The translations under genes were made by a program, and so were the position numbers. The notes beneath the pieces were generated by a model. The model did no database searches, had not been told where the DNA came from, and saw only the letters and a list, made by a program, of their open reading frames with translations. DNA of 64,000 nucleotides from Fodinicola acaciae (lineage in GTDB: Bacteria; Actinomycetota; Actinomycetes; Mycobacteriales; HKI-0501), in NCBI RefSeq assembly GCF_010993745.1, contig NZ_WOTN01000001.1:2049235-2113234 (forward strand), read 5' to 3'. Shown here piece by piece: positions 45,657 to 54,590 of the stretch (the first letter of the stretch is position 1; each line of letters begins with the position of its first letter).

Positions 45657-46466
45657 ATGATTTCCTCCTTCGCAGGCCGGGCCTACCGCCGTACGGCGGA
45701 CCTGGCCAAGCGCCGCTCCGGCGCGCTGTTGCTGGTCGCGGCGCTCGCCGTGATCGGCGCCAGCTACGCGGCGTTCACGCCGAGCAGTTCGGCGGCGCCC
45801 GGTGACCAGCCTTCGGTGGCGGTACGCGAGGGCCAGCGGCTGTTCAACGAGAGCTGCATCAGCTGCCACGGCCGCAACCTGCAGGGTGTGCCCGGCCGCG
45901 GTCCGAGCCTGATCGGCGTCGGCGGCGCGGCGGTGGACTTCCAGGTCTCCTCCGGCCGGATGCCGCTCGCGGCGCAGGCCGCGCAGGCGGCCCGCAAGCC
46001 GGCCAAGTTCAACGACGCGCAGATCGCGCAGCTCGCCGCGTACGTGCAGGCCAACGGTGGCGGACCGGACGTGCCGTCCGGCCAGCTGCGCAGCGACGAC
46101 AAGAGCGTCATCGCCGAAGGTGGCCAGCTGTTCCGGCTCAACTGCGCGGCCTGCCACGCGATGAGCACCAAGGGTGGCGCGCTGTCCTCGGGCAAGACCG
46201 CGCCGAACCTGGTGGACGCCACCGACCGGCAGATCTACGAGGCGATGCTGACCGGCCCGGAGAACATGCCGGTGTTCGGCAACAACCAGCTCACCCCCGA
46301 CCAGAAGAAGGCCATCGTCTCGTACGTGCAGGCGCAGAAGGCCGACATGGACCAGGGTGGCTTCGGCATCGGCCGGTCCGGTCCGGTGCCCGAGGGCCTG
46401 GTCGTGTTCGTCGTCGGAATCGTCGCGCTGTTGTTCGTGGGCCTGTGGATTGCGGGGAAGTCGTGA
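45657..46466 (+). CDS. qcrC: Di-heme cytochrome c subunit of bc1 complex
   Basis: A 269-residue membrane-bound cytochrome cc. An N-terminal anchor (residues 22-40), two heme c sites CISCH (67-71) and CAACH (about 163-167), with distal Met ligands likely in RMPLAAQ and NMPVFG, and a C-terminal helix (GLVVFVVGIVALLFVGL). It passes electrons from the bc1 core directly to the aa3 oxidase, replacing soluble cytochrome c in actinobacteria. Its TGA overlaps the qcrA GTG. Confidence 0.95.
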   Translation: MISSFAGRAYRRTADLAKRRSGALLLVAALAVIGASYAAFTPSSSAAPGDQPSVAVREGQRLFNESCISCHGRNLQGVPGRGPSLIGVGGAAVDFQVSSGRMPLAAQAAQAARKPAKFNDAQIAQLAAYVQANGGGPDVPSGQLRSDDKSVIAEGGQLFRLNCAACHAMSTKGGALSSGKTAPNLVDATDRQIYEAMLTGPENMPVFGNNQLTPDQKKAIVSYVQAQKADMDQGGFGIGRSGPVPEGLVVFVVGIVALLFVGLWIAGKS

Positions 46467-47599
46467 CCACTCACACTGAAGAGAACACCGAGCACACTGA
46501 GCGCTCTGAGCACACCGGTGCCGAGACGCCCGCCTACCCGATGCCGGGCAAGGAGCCGTACGTCGACACCGAGGACCCGGAGGCCGACCAGTTCGACCTG
46601 GTCCGCGAGGGTGCCCGGCGCGACGGCGTGGAGCTGGTGCACTACCGGCCGCGCTTCCCGGTGTCCGGCACCAAGGTGGAGAAGCGGATCGAGCGCACCA
46701 TCGCGCTGATGTTCGGCGGCGCCGGCTTCTTCGGCCTGGCGTTCCTGGTGATCTACATCTGGTGGCCGTACGACTACCAGCTCGGTGTCAACATCGCCAA
46801 GCTCTACACACCGCTGCTCGGCGCCACGCTCGGCCTGGCGCTGTTCTGCGTCGGAGCGGCGGTCATCACCTTCGCCAAGAAGCTGCTGCCCGAGGAGCTC
46901 GCCGTCCAGGACCGCCACGACGGCGCCTCCCCCGACGACGAGCGCCGGTTGACCGGCGCGACGCTGCTGAAGACCTTCGAGGACACCGGCATCAAGCGCC
47001 GGCCGCTGCTCAAGGTGGCGATCGCCGCCGGTGCCGCGCCACTCGGCATCGCGGCCGCCGCGCCGCTGGTCGGAGCGCTGATCACCAACCCGCACGACGC
47101 GCCGACCACCACGGCGTGGAAGCGCGGCATCCGGCTGGTCCGCGACGACGGCAGTCCGATCCGGCCGTCCGACCTGCACGCCGGCGGCATCGAGACGGTC
47201 TTTCCCGGCATCCCCGGCGGCAACACCAACAAGTACGCCGACTCGCCGGTGCTGCTGATCCACCTGCGGCCGGAGGACGCCGACCGGGTGCAGAAGCCGG
47301 TGAACAACTGGAAGTTCGCCGAGGGCCGCTACCAGAACTACTTCGCGTACTCGAAGATCTGCACGCACGCCGGCTGCCCGGCCAGCCTGTACGAACAGCA
47401 GACCCAGCGCCTGCTCTGCCCCTGCCACCAGAGCCAGTTCGACGTGCTCGACTGGTGCAAGCCGGTCTTCGGTCCGGCCACCCGGCGGCTGCCCCAGCTC
47501 CCCATCATGGTCGATTCTGAGGGATACTTCGCGGCACAGAGCGACTTCCGCGTGCCGATCGGACCGGCTCTCTGGGAGCACCCCGATGACGAAAAATAA
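46463..47599 (+). CDS. qcrA: Rieske iron-sulfur subunit of bc1 complex
   Basis: A 378-residue protein from GTG 46463, overlapping the qcrC stop (GTGA). Three predicted helices in the N-terminal half (MFGGAGFFGLAFLVIYIWW and TLGLALFCVGAAVITFA among them) are typical of actinobacterial QcrA, unlike the single anchor elsewhere. The cluster ligands are CTHAGC (300-305) and CPCH (319-322). It carries the high-potential 2Fe-2S centre that oxidises menaquinol. Confidence 0.95.
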   Translation: MTTHTEENTEHTERSEHTGAETPAYPMPGKEPYVDTEDPEADQFDLVREGARRDGVELVHYRPRFPVSGTKVEKRIERTIALMFGGAGFFGLAFLVIYIWWPYDYQLGVNIAKLYTPLLGATLGLALFCVGAAVITFAKKLLPEELAVQDRHDGASPDDERRLTGATLLKTFEDTGIKRRPLLKVAIAAGAAPLGIAAAAPLVGALITNPHDAPTTTAWKRGIRLVRDDGSPIRPSDLHAGGIETVFPGIPGGNTNKYADSPVLLIHLRPEDADRVQKPVNNWKFAEGRYQNYFAYSKICTHAGCPASLYEQQTQRLLCPCHQSQFDVLDWCKPVFGPATRRLPQLPIMVDSEGYFAAQSDFRVPIGPALWEHPDDEK

Positions 47600-47629
47600 C
47601 CGCGCGCACTCGTACTGGGGGCACTAGTC

Positions 47630-49228
47630 ATGGTCTCGCTACTGCCGAAGATCAAACCGGCGGAGATCCCGGAGAAGAGCGCCGGCTGGGTGGACGACCG
47701 GTTCGCCGCGGCCAGCCCGGTCCGCAAGCTGATGAACAAGGTCTTCCCGGACCACTGGTCGTTCATGCTGGGTGAGATCGCGCTCTACTCGTTCATCATC
47801 CTGCTGCTGTCCGGAACGTTCCTGGCGCTGTACTTCGAGCCGTCGCCGCTCGAGGTCAAGTACATGGGGTCCTACACCCCGCTGTTCGGCATCGACATGT
47901 CGCGCGCGTACGAGACGACGATCAACCTGTCGTTCGACGTACGCGGTGGCCTGATCATGCGGCAGATCCACCACTGGGCCGCACTGCTGTTCATGGCCGC
48001 GATGGTCGTGCACATGCTGCGGGTGTTCTTCACCGGCGCGTTCCGCCGGCCGCGCGAGATCAACTGGGTGGTCGGCGCGCTGCTGTTCATCCTCGGTTTC
48101 TTCGAGGGCTTCGCCGGCTACTCGCTGCCGGACGACGCGATCTCGGGCACCGGCCTGCGGGTGATGAGCGCGATCATGCAGTCGACGCCGGTGATCGGCA
48201 CGTGGCTGACCTTCTCGGTGTTCGGCGGTGAGTATCCGGGGACCGAGATCCTCCCCCGGCTCTACATCGCGCACGTGCTGCTGCTGCCCGGCCTGATCCT
48301 CGGCCTCATCGCGGCGCACATGGGCCTGCTGGTGAAACAGAAGCACACGCAGTATCCAGGGCCGGGACGCACCGAGAAGAACGTGGTCGGCGTACGGATG
48401 GTGCCCAACTTCTCGGCCAAGGCCGGCGGCTTCTTCATGATCGTCTTCGGCGTCATCGCGGCGCTGGGCGGCATCTTCCAGATCAACCCGGTGTGGCTGT
48501 TCGGCCCGTACAAGGCCTCGGTGGTCTCCGCCGGCACCACGCCGGACTGGTACGTGGCCTGGAGCGACGGCTCGATGCGGATCTTCCCGCCGTGGGAGAT
48601 CTACCTCGGCCCGTTCACCATCCCGCCGATGTTCTGGGCCTCGGCGGCGCTGATGGGCCTGGTCTTCGGGATGCTGATCATGTATCCGTTCCTGGAGGCC
48701 AAGTTCACCAAGGACACCGCCCATCACAACCTGCTCCAGCGGCCGCGTGACGCGCCGACGCGTACGGCCCTCGGCGCCATGGCGATCACCTTCATCGCCG
48801 TGCTGCTGATGTCCGGCGGCAACGACATCATCGCGGAGAAGTTCGACATCTCGCTCAACGCGATGACCTGGATCGGCCGGATCGGCGTGCTGATCGCGCC
48901 GGCGGTGGCGTACTACGTCACCTACCGGCTGTGCCTCGGCGCCCAGCAGGCCGACCGTACGGTGCTGGCGCACGGCATCGAGACCGGCATCATCCGGCGG
49001 CTGCCCAACGGCAAGTTCATCGAGATCCACCAGCCGCTCGGCCCGGTCGACGAGCACGGGCACAGCCACCTGGAATACCGCGGCTGGGCGGTGCCGAAGA
49101 AGATGAACCGGGTCGGCGCGCTCGGCCACGCGGTGAAGGGCTTCTTCGTACCGCTGGAGAAGCCGAGCGAGACCCCGGTCTCCCCGGCCCCGACGGAGCA
49201 GCGCGAGCTGACCCACACGGACGACTGA
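47630..49228 (+). CDS. qcrB: Cytochrome b subunit of bc1 complex
   Basis: A 532-residue membrane protein with eight or more helices. Heme b His ligands lie in [19 protein letters not shown] and the later [13 protein letters not shown] region. The quinol-site Pro-Glu-Trp-type segment appears as [11 protein letters not shown]-terminal cytoplasmic extension of about 110 residues ([20 protein letters not shown]) is the actinobacterial form. Last gene of the qcr cluster; followed by a terminator and a long hairpin. It is the target of Q203-type inhibitors in mycobacteria. Confidence 0.96.
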   Translation: MVSLLPKIKPAEIPEKSAGWVDDRFAAASPVRKLMNKVFPDHWSFMLGEIALYSFIILLLSGTFLALYFEPSPLEVKYMGSYTPLFGIDMSRAYETTINLSFDVRGGLIMRQIHHWAALLFMAAMVVHMLRVFFTGAFRRPREINWVVGALLFILGFFEGFAGYSLPDDAISGTGLRVMSAIMQSTPVIGTWLTFSVFGGEYPGTEILPRLYIAHVLLLPGLILGLIAAHMGLLVKQKHTQYPGPGRTEKNVVGVRMVPNFSAKAGGFFMIVFGVIAALGGIFQINPVWLFGPYKASVVSAGTTPDWYVAWSDGSMRIFPPWEIYLGPFTIPPMFWASAALMGLVFGMLIMYPFLEAKFTKDTAHHNLLQRPRDAPTRTALGAMAITFIAVLLMSGGNDIIAEKFDISLNAMTWIGRIGVLIAPAVAYYVTYRLCLGAQQADRTVLAHGIETGIIRRLPNGKFIEIHQPLGPVDEHGHSHLEYRGWAVPKKMNRVGALGHAVKGFFVPLEKPSETPVSPAPTEQRELTHTDD

Positions 49229-49248
49229 CACCGTCGCAGTGCCTCCCC

Positions 49249-49277
49249 GGCCCCGCTCCGCACGTCGGAGCGGGGCC
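49249..49277 (+). terminator. Terminator after qcrB
   Basis: A perfect 12-bp GC stem (GGCCCCGCTCCG with its complement), loop CACGT, then GCTTGGTTT. It begins 21 bases after the qcrB stop codon. Confidence 0.75.
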
Positions 49278-49290
49278 GCTTGGTTTGGGT

Positions 49291-49337
49291 CGCATGGCCA
49301 CCATGCGTGCGTCCAACGCACGCATGGTGGCCATGCG
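49291..49337. terminator. Perfect 21-bp hairpin, TCCNN-loop family
   Basis: A 21-bp perfect stem (49291-49311 with 49317-49337) and loop TCCAA, immediately following the qcrB terminator. Its arms are nearly identical to the hairpin at 30737..30783. Confidence 0.65.
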
Positions 49338-49779
49338 TGCACTCGAATTCCAATGAAGTAATTCTAGGAATACGACGGAATGTCCGGTAATCTCCGAATT
49401 GTTGCGACGACCGGGAGACCTTTCGAAAAGACCCGACGTTCGTGACGGCACGGCACTGGATGAGCCAGCGGGCACCGGCACACCCTCCGGGTTGGCTCGT
49501 CCTCCAGCCCCGGTCCACGACGACGTGGTCGGCGGGAGCGATCAGGAGCGTCCGCTATGACGCCGGCGAGCCGAGACCGAGCGGCTCACGTAAGGGGGTA
49601 GCGAGGGCTACGCCGGCGCATCGACCAGCCCGCAACCGGCTACGTGTATTGGGGCCAGCCGGTTGTGGCGACGGTCGGCCGACGCGATCATCACGCCACG
49701 CCGAGGCCGGATGGCCAGCGATCGATACGCCCTTGCGACCGCTTGTCACCGGCCTCGGTGGCGTCCACAGTTGCCAGTG
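49338..49779. other. Gap upstream of DUF72 gene, low-GC start and hairpins
   Basis: No convincing gene. Bases 49341-49400 are AT-richer, with several GGAAT/AATTC repeats, and could hold a promoter. From 49441 on there are several inverted repeats, including the three-way junction at 49562..49617 listed next and CCACG-ACGA-CGTGG near 49515. The open frames crossing this stretch show no protein-like composition. Confidence 0.5.
49562..49664 (+). ncRNA. Candidate structured RNA, three-way junction plus hairpin
   Basis: GCCGGC (49562-49567) pairs with GCCGGC (49612-49617), enclosing two hairpins with no unpaired bases at the joins: GAGCCG-AGACCGAG-CGGCTC (49568-49587) and GTAGC-GAGG-GCTAC (49598-49611 after sharing). 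The junction strand between them is ACGTAAGGGG. A further AACCGGCT/AGCCGGTT stem (49634-49664) follows with a 15-base loop. It does not match the riboswitch consensuses I know. It lies 116 bases upstream of the DUF72 gene; strand is inferred from that. May be chance in GC-rich DNA. Confidence 0.35.
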
Positions 49780-50586
49780 ATGATCCGCATCGGTACGTCC
49801 GGCTGGCGCTATCCACCCTGGCGCGGCACCTTCTATCCGCCTGGACTCCCCCAGCGACGCGAGCTGGAGTACCTCTCCGGGCTGGTCGACTCTGTCGAGA
49901 TCAACGGCTCGTTCTACTCGCTGCAGCGGCCGTCCAGCTATCAGGCCTGGCGCCGCGAGGTGCCAAGCGGCTTCGTCTTCGCCGTCAAAGGCGGCCGCTA
50001 CATCACCCACATGCACAAGCTCGCCGGCGTACAGACGGCGTTGGCCAACTTCTTCGCCTCCGGTCCGCTCGCGCTCGGCGACACTCTCGGCCCGTTCCTC
50101 TGGCAGCTGCCGCCGGTGCTCCGCTTCGACCCGGACCGGCTCGCCGGCTTCTTCGAGCAGCTGCCGCGTACGACCACCGAGGCGGCCGCTCTGGCCGCCG
50201 GTCACGACGAGAAGCTGGCCGGCCGGGTCTGGCTGACCACCGAGGCGGACCGGCCGCTCAGACACGCTCTGGAGGTGCGGCACGCGAGCTTCGACCAGCC
50301 GGAGGCTGTGGAGCTGCTGCGGCACTACGGGATCGCGTTGGTGGTCGCCGACACCGCCGGCACGTTTCCGTATCTGGAGCACGTGACGGCCGACTTCGTC
50401 TACGTGCGGCTGCATGGCGACCGGGAGCTCTACGTGAGCGGCTATTCGGCCGCGGCGCTGGACGGCTGGGCCGAGAAGATCCGCGGTTGGAGCGCTGCCG
50501 GCCTCGACACTTACGTCTATTTCGACAACGACGCGAAAGTGCACGCCCCGGCCGACGCGATCGCGCTGGCCGACCGGCTGACATGA
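49780..50586 (+). CDS. DUF72 family protein
   Basis: A 268-residue TIM-barrel-like protein. ATG 49780 gives the standard family start MIRIGTSGWRYPPW. Other family motifs are FYPPGLPQRRELEYLS, SVEINGSFY, PSGFVFAVKGGRYITHM and FVYVRLHGDRELY. The family is widespread in bacteria and its activity is unknown, although some members bind metal. The Shine-Dalgarno is weak, and the upstream gap is long and structured. Confidence 0.88.
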   Translation: MIRIGTSGWRYPPWRGTFYPPGLPQRRELEYLSGLVDSVEINGSFYSLQRPSSYQAWRREVPSGFVFAVKGGRYITHMHKLAGVQTALANFFASGPLALGDTLGPFLWQLPPVLRFDPDRLAGFFEQLPRTTTEAAALAAGHDEKLAGRVWLTTEADRPLRHALEVRHASFDQPEAVELLRHYGIALVVADTAGTFPYLEHVTADFVYVRLHGDRELYVSGYSAAALDGWAEKIRGWSAAGLDTYVYFDNDAKVHAPADAIALADRLT

Positions 50587-50588
50587 CG

Positions 50589-50619
50589 ACGGCCCGCCGG
50601 CGTGCTGCCGGCGGGCCGT
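50589..50619. terminator. Bidirectional terminator between convergent genes
   Basis: A perfect 13-bp stem (ACGGCCCGCCGGC with its complement) and loop GTGCT, between the DUF72 gene and the opposing ctaF gene. The loop and stem do not carry the TCCNN tip. Confidence 0.75.
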
Positions 50620-50648
50620 GGCCTACGAAGGGCCGTGCGTACGAAGGT

Positions 50649-51068
50649 TCAGTGCTCGCCGCGAGTGCCGACGTAGTATTCGAAAACCAGTCCGCCGGTG
50701 GCCAGCAGGATCGCCACGCCGCCGATGATCAGCAGCCAGACCGCCCAGAACACCACGCCGATGCCAGCCAGCGCCGCGGCCGCGGCCAGGATGAACGGCC
50801 AGTAGCTGCCCGGCGAGAAGAAGCCGAGGTCACCGGCGCCGTCGCTCACGTCGGCGTTGGGCCGGTCCTCCGGCCTGGCGTCGATCCGCCGCGCGACGAA
50901 GGCGAAGTACTGGCCGACCATGCCACACAGGCAGCCGGTCAGGATCAGCGCCACGACGCCGACCCACTCGGTGTGCTCGACCGTGTTGGTGGTCCACAAC
51001 CCGTAGACGAGCGCCGCCAAGAAACAGAACAGCGCCAAGCCGTTGAAGACCCTCGACTCAATGCGCAT
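50649..51068 (-). CDS. ctaF: Cytochrome c oxidase subunit IV, actinobacterial type
   Basis: A 139-residue protein with four helices (LALFCFLAALVYGLW and VVALILTGCLCGMVG among them). The central region FFSPGSYWPFILAAAAAL is the family signature (cytochrome c oxidase subunit 4, actinobacterial). It stabilises the aa3 oxidase. Cotranscribed with ctaC 27 bases upstream. Confidence 0.92.
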   Translation of the reverse strand: MRIESRVFNGLALFCFLAALVYGLWTTNTVEHTEWVGVVALILTGCLCGMVGQYFAFVARRIDARPEDRPNADVSDGAGDLGFFSPGSYWPFILAAAAALAGIGVVFWAVWLLIIGGVAILLATGGLVFEYYVGTRGEH

Positions 51069-51095
51069 CGCTGCGATCCTCCTGTTGTGGCCGGC

Positions 51096-51974
51096 TCAGC
51101 TGGCCGACGTGTCGCGGCGGTCGGTGTTGAACGGATGCGTGGTGACCGCGTACCGCATCGCCTTGCCCTGCAGCTTCTCCAACGCGTCGGGGTTGGACAA
51201 GCCCTGTTTGCGCAGCGTCAGGTACTGCTGGTAGAGCTCCGGGCTCACCGCGCGGACCTCGAAGTTCATGTTGGAGTGGTAGGTGCCGCACAGCTCGGCG
51301 CAGCGGCCGACGAAGTTGCCGGTCTTGGTGATGGTCACCTGGAACGAGTTCGGGTGACCGGGCAGCACGTCGCGCTTGAACAGGAACTCCGGCACCCAGA
51401 AGGAGTGGATCACGTCCTCGGAGGTCTCGACGAACCGTACGGTCTTGCCGGTCGGCAGCACCAGGACCGGGATCTGGTCGGAGGAGCCGACCGTCTGCAC
51501 CTGCTGGCCGTCGACGCCGGTCTGGCCGTTGTAGCCGAACCGCCAGTTCCACTTGAACGCGACGACCGAGATGGTCACGTCCGGGTTGGCGTCCTGCTTG
51601 TCCACGTCGGTCTCCACGACCGCCGTGTAGTAGAAGAGGACGACCACGACCAGCAGCGGCGCGATCGTGTAGAGGATCTCGATCGGCAGGTTGAGCTTGG
51701 TCTGCACCGGGATCTCCGGGTCACCGGCGCGCCGCCGGTAGGCGATGACGGCCCAGAAGATCAGGCCCCACACCAGCACGCCGACCAGCAGCGCCGCGAT
51801 CGTGGAACCGACCCAGAGCTGGAGCATCCATTGCGACTGCACGGTCACTCCGGCCGGCCATCCGAACCGTAGCGCCTGGTCCCGGTCACAGCCGGCCAGT
51901 GCCAGCGCCAGCAATCCCAGCGTGGCCAGGGCCAGCACCGCACGACCGGGCCGAACCCGCTTCTGCCTTGCCAC
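51096..51974 (-). CDS. ctaC: Cytochrome c oxidase subunit II
   Basis: A 292-residue lipoprotein-type subunit. GTG 51974 follows CGGGAGGACC. The signal ends in LALAGC (C29), a lipobox. Two helices (VGSTIAALLVGVLVWGLIFW and ILYTIAPLLVVVVLFYY) anchor a cupredoxin domain with CuA ligands in VIHSFWVPEF and CAELCGTYHSNM. It accepts electrons from QcrC. The C-terminus is a short extension without a heme c motif, as in other supercomplex-forming actinobacteria. Confidence 0.95.
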   Translation of the reverse strand: MARQKRVRPGRAVLALATLGLLALALAGCDRDQALRFGWPAGVTVQSQWMLQLWVGSTIAALLVGVLVWGLIFWAVIAYRRRAGDPEIPVQTKLNLPIEILYTIAPLLVVVVLFYYTAVVETDVDKQDANPDVTISVVAFKWNWRFGYNGQTGVDGQQVQTVGSSDQIPVLVLPTGKTVRFVETSEDVIHSFWVPEFLFKRDVLPGHPNSFQVTITKTGNFVGRCAELCGTYHSNMNFEVRAVSPELYQQYLTLRKQGLSNPDALEKLQGKAMRYAVTTHPFNTDRRDTSAS

Positions 51975-52114
51975 CCGACAGGTCCTCCCGCTCAAGCCAG
52001 TCACCCAAGCGGCGTGGTCTACACGCCGTAGAACGAGCAACCGAAGACTATCCGACCTGGTTCTCCACCGCCGTACCGGGTGGCTCGACGCGCCGCCGTT
52101 TGTGACCCGTACGA

Positions 52115-52163
52115 CCGCAGGGCCTCTGCACGTGCGTCCCGCGCACGTGCAGAGGCCCTGCGG
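52115..52163. terminator. Perfect 22-bp hairpin, TCCNN-loop family
   Basis: Arms 52115-52136 and 52142-52163 pair perfectly around TCCCG. It starts 6 bases past the adenosine kinase stop codon on the minus strand, so it ends that gene. Arm sequence differs from the other copies but the tip GTGCG-TCCCG-CGCAC is the same. Confidence 0.65.
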
Positions 52164-52169
52164 CTGGTC

Positions 52170-53144
52170 CTACGCCAGGTGCTCGGCGACCTCGGACGCC
52201 GCGGTGTCGCCGTACGCCTCGCCGAGCCGCTTGACGAACTCGGCGCGGTCCACCACGTACTCCTGCGGGCCGTCGGTCTCGATGACCAGCGTGGCCAGCA
52301 TGCTGCCGACCTGCGCGGCCCGCTCCAGCGACAGGCCCCAGGACAGGCCGGCGAAGAAGCCGGCGCGGAAGCCGTCGCCGACGCCGGTGGGGTCGACCTT
52401 GCGTACCTCCCGCGCGATCGGCACGTGTACGCGCTCGACGTCGCGGCCGGTGATCTCGACACCGCGCTCGCCGAGCGTCGTGACCCGGATGCCGACATGG
52501 TCGAGTACGTCCGACTCCGACCAGCCGGTTTTCTGCTCGAACAGGTTCTTCTCGTAGTCGTTGGTCAGCAGGTACGCGGCGCCTTCGGCCAGCTCGCGCA
52601 GCTGCTCTCCGTCCATCAGCGCGATCTGCTGCGAGAAGTCGGCGGCCCGCGGGATGCCGGCCTCCTTGCACTCGCGCGTGTTGCGCAGCATCCCCTCCGG
52701 GTCGTGGGCGCCGATCATCACCAGGTCGACGCCGTCGAGCCGGTCGACCGTCGGCTGCAGCGAGATGTTGCGGCCCTCGGCCATCGCGCCGGTGTAGAAC
52801 GACGCGATCTGCGCCATGTCGTCGTCGGTCGTGCAGTTGAACCGCGCGGTGTGCAGGTTTTCGAAAACCTGCACGGATTCGCAGTCGACGCCGTGCTTGG
52901 TCAGCCAGGCCCGGTAGTCGTCGAAGTCCGGACCCACCGCGCCGAGCAGGATCGGCCGCTCCCCCAGCACCCCCATACCGAAGGCGATGTTGGCCGCCAC
53001 CCCACCACGGCGGATGACCAACCGGTCGACCAGGAAGGACAGCGAGACCTGGTGCAGTTGGTCGGGCAGCAACTGCTCGGCGAACCGACCCTTGAAATGC
53101 ATCAGGTGGTCGGTGGCGATGGATCCGGTGACGACGATCTTCAT
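52170..53144 (-). CDS. adoK: Adenosine kinase-like PfkB-family sugar kinase
   Basis: A 324-residue kinase from ATG 53144. VTGSIATDHLMHFKGRF and LSFLVDRLVIRRGG at the N-terminus match mycobacterial AdoK (Rv2202c, also 324 residues) very closely. The PfkB signature is DPTGVGDGFRAGF, with the catalytic Asp in GVGD. AdoK phosphorylates adenosine; a general sugar kinase is the fallback. In mycobacteria the gene also lies next to ctaC, with one gene between. Confidence 0.9.
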   Translation of the reverse strand: MKIVVTGSIATDHLMHFKGRFAEQLLPDQLHQVSLSFLVDRLVIRRGGVAANIAFGMGVLGERPILLGAVGPDFDDYRAWLTKHGVDCESVQVFENLHTARFNCTTDDDMAQIASFYTGAMAEGRNISLQPTVDRLDGVDLVMIGAHDPEGMLRNTRECKEAGIPRAADFSQQIALMDGEQLRELAEGAAYLLTNDYEKNLFEQKTGWSESDVLDHVGIRVTTLGERGVEITGRDVERVHVPIAREVRKVDPTGVGDGFRAGFFAGLSWGLSLERAAQVGSMLATLVIETDGPQEYVVDRAEFVKRLGEAYGDTAASEVAEHLA

Positions 53145-53438
53145 TACCCAGCCTCGGTGGGGCTCACGCCCCGGTCGGGAACACGGACTCACGACCCTAA
53201 CCCGCAGCAACCAGTCCCGGGGACTGACGGTCCACGAGAGAATTTTCATCCCCGGCTCGTACGATCCGCCAGTCCGCTCGGGACAAACTCTCCACCTTTC
53301 AGACCGGAACGACGGCATTTGGCCGCAGCTCCGGCGAAGGTTCCGCCGGACCCATCCGTACGGTCAAGACATGTCAGGATTTCGGGTGATCTCGCGACCG
53401 GCCCCGCCGGTACGCTGGTGTGCAGGAGGAGGTCGGCC
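53145..53438. other. Divergent gap between adoK and the Uma2 gene
   Basis: 294 bases containing the promoters of both flanking genes; no ORF or repeat stands out. AGGAGGAGG at its right end is the ribosome site of the Uma2 gene. Confidence 0.4.
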
Positions 53439-54046
53439 GTGTCAGCATTGCCCGTGTCCCTCGATGACTTCGACCCGCTGGTCGAGCTGGCCGGCATGTG
53501 GACGGCCGAGTTCGCCGATCGTTACTTGCCCATCGATGGCGCACACCCGGCGCGCTATGAGGCGATCAACGGGAGGCTTGTCATGAGCCCCCGGGAGGGC
53601 AGCGCCAACAGCTGGGCAGCGAAGCGGTTGGCGATCGGCCTGGACGCGGCCGCAACCGCCGCCGGCCATGCGCTTTACCCTGCGCTCAACGTGATTTTCA
53701 CTCCGGACACGTGGATCGGGCCCGACTTGGTCGTGCTGCGGCAGCCAGTGTCGAGGATGACGTGGGTGCCAGCCGAGCACGTCCTCATGCGATCGAGTTC
53801 GTCTCGCCGTCGTCTCGGCGCCGCGACCGCATAGACAAGCCTGCCCTCGCCGCGGGTGCCGGCATCCCCTTCTATCTCGTCGTTGAGGTGTCCGACCGGC
53901 TGCCCGGCGCGGATGCTCACCTCTACGAGCTTCGTGACGGCAACTACCGGCCAATCGCGAATGCGTCCGCCGGCTCGACTCTGGCGAGCGACCGGCCGTT
54001 TCCAATCTCCTTCGATCCCGCTGATCTCTTGGAGCCGCAAACGTGA
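53439..54046 (+). pseudogene. Uma2-family endonuclease, frameshifted
   Basis: From GTG 53439 (AGGAGGAGG upstream) the frame reads DGAHPARYEAINGRLVMSP and continues to GPDLVVLRQP, the Uma2 (DUF820) nuclease core. After HVLM near 53789 the homology shifts to the next frame: AIEFVSPSSRRRDR, KPALAAGAGIPFYLVVEVS, to a stop at 54046. Adding one G (ATGCGATC to ATGGCGATC) joins the two. Uma2 proteins have a PD-(D/E)XK fold and are abundant in actinomycetes with no clear role. Without the G the product lacks its catalytic Glu region. Confidence 0.82.
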
Positions 54047-54075
54047 GGGGCCCGACCGTGGTGGCCGAGCCCCTC
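54045..54075. terminator. Convergent-gene terminator candidate
   Basis: GAGGGGC/GCCCCTC, a 7-bp stem spanning the gap between the Uma2 gene and the opposing erpA-like gene. The loop is long, with only weak inner pairing. Confidence 0.4.
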
Positions 54076-54089
54076 GCGTATTGCGATGT

Positions 54090-54434
54090 CTAGTGGAACG
54101 AGTCGCCGCAGGCGCAGGAGCCGGTGGCGTTGGGGTTGTCGATCGTGAACCCCTGCTTCTCGATGGTGTCGACGAAGTCGATGGTGGCGCCGCCGAGATA
54201 CGGCTTGCTCATCCGGTCGACGACGACCTCGACGCCACCGAAGTCCTCGACGAAGTCGCCGTCCAGCGAGCGCTCGTCGAAGAACAGCTGATAGCGCAGA
54301 CCGGAGCAGCCGCCTGGCTGCACGGCGATCCGCAGCCGCAGGTCGTCGCGGCCCTCCTGCTCCAGCAGCGCCTTCACCTTGGCGGCGGCGCCGTCGGTCA
54401 GGACGACGGACGTTTCGGTGGTCGGAGTGGTCAC
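54090..54434 (-). CDS. erpA: Iron-sulfur cluster insertion protein, HesB/ErpA-like
   Basis: A 114-residue A-type carrier from GTG 54434, with GGGAGC upstream. The three Fe-S Cys are C43 (GGCSGLRYQ), C107 and C109 (GSCACGDSFH). Length and pattern are standard. It delivers 2Fe-2S or 4Fe-4S clusters to target proteins, which here could include the Rieske subunit. The mycobacterial neighbour is Rv2204c. Confidence 0.92.
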   Translation of the reverse strand: MTTPTTETSVVLTDGAAAKVKALLEQEGRDDLRLRIAVQPGGCSGLRYQLFFDERSLDGDFVEDFGGVEVVVDRMSKPYLGGATIDFVDTIEKQGFTIDNPNATGSCACGDSFH

Positions 54435-54590
54435 GTTTGCTCCCGTAGAAGTCGGCCCCAGTGCTCTATCCACCAGGCAACAACCGCTGTGCTCGCGCTG
54501 TTCCCAGCGATTCCATCCTCCCACAGGCGATCGGATTTGCCAGGGCCCACCGGCCGCATCCGGCACGTACGTTCAGCCCAGTGGCCGATC

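Noticed and set aside
47639-49342. A 567-codon open frame antisense to qcrB
   Set aside because: qcrB is unmistakable; the antisense frame is a low-information shadow starting in the hairpin repeat.
49441-49779. Known riboswitch (c-di-AMP ydaO type, cobalamin, c-di-GMP) in the gap before the DUF72 gene
   Set aside because: None of the conserved core sequences that I recall for these classes is present, so only a generic structured-RNA candidate is reported.
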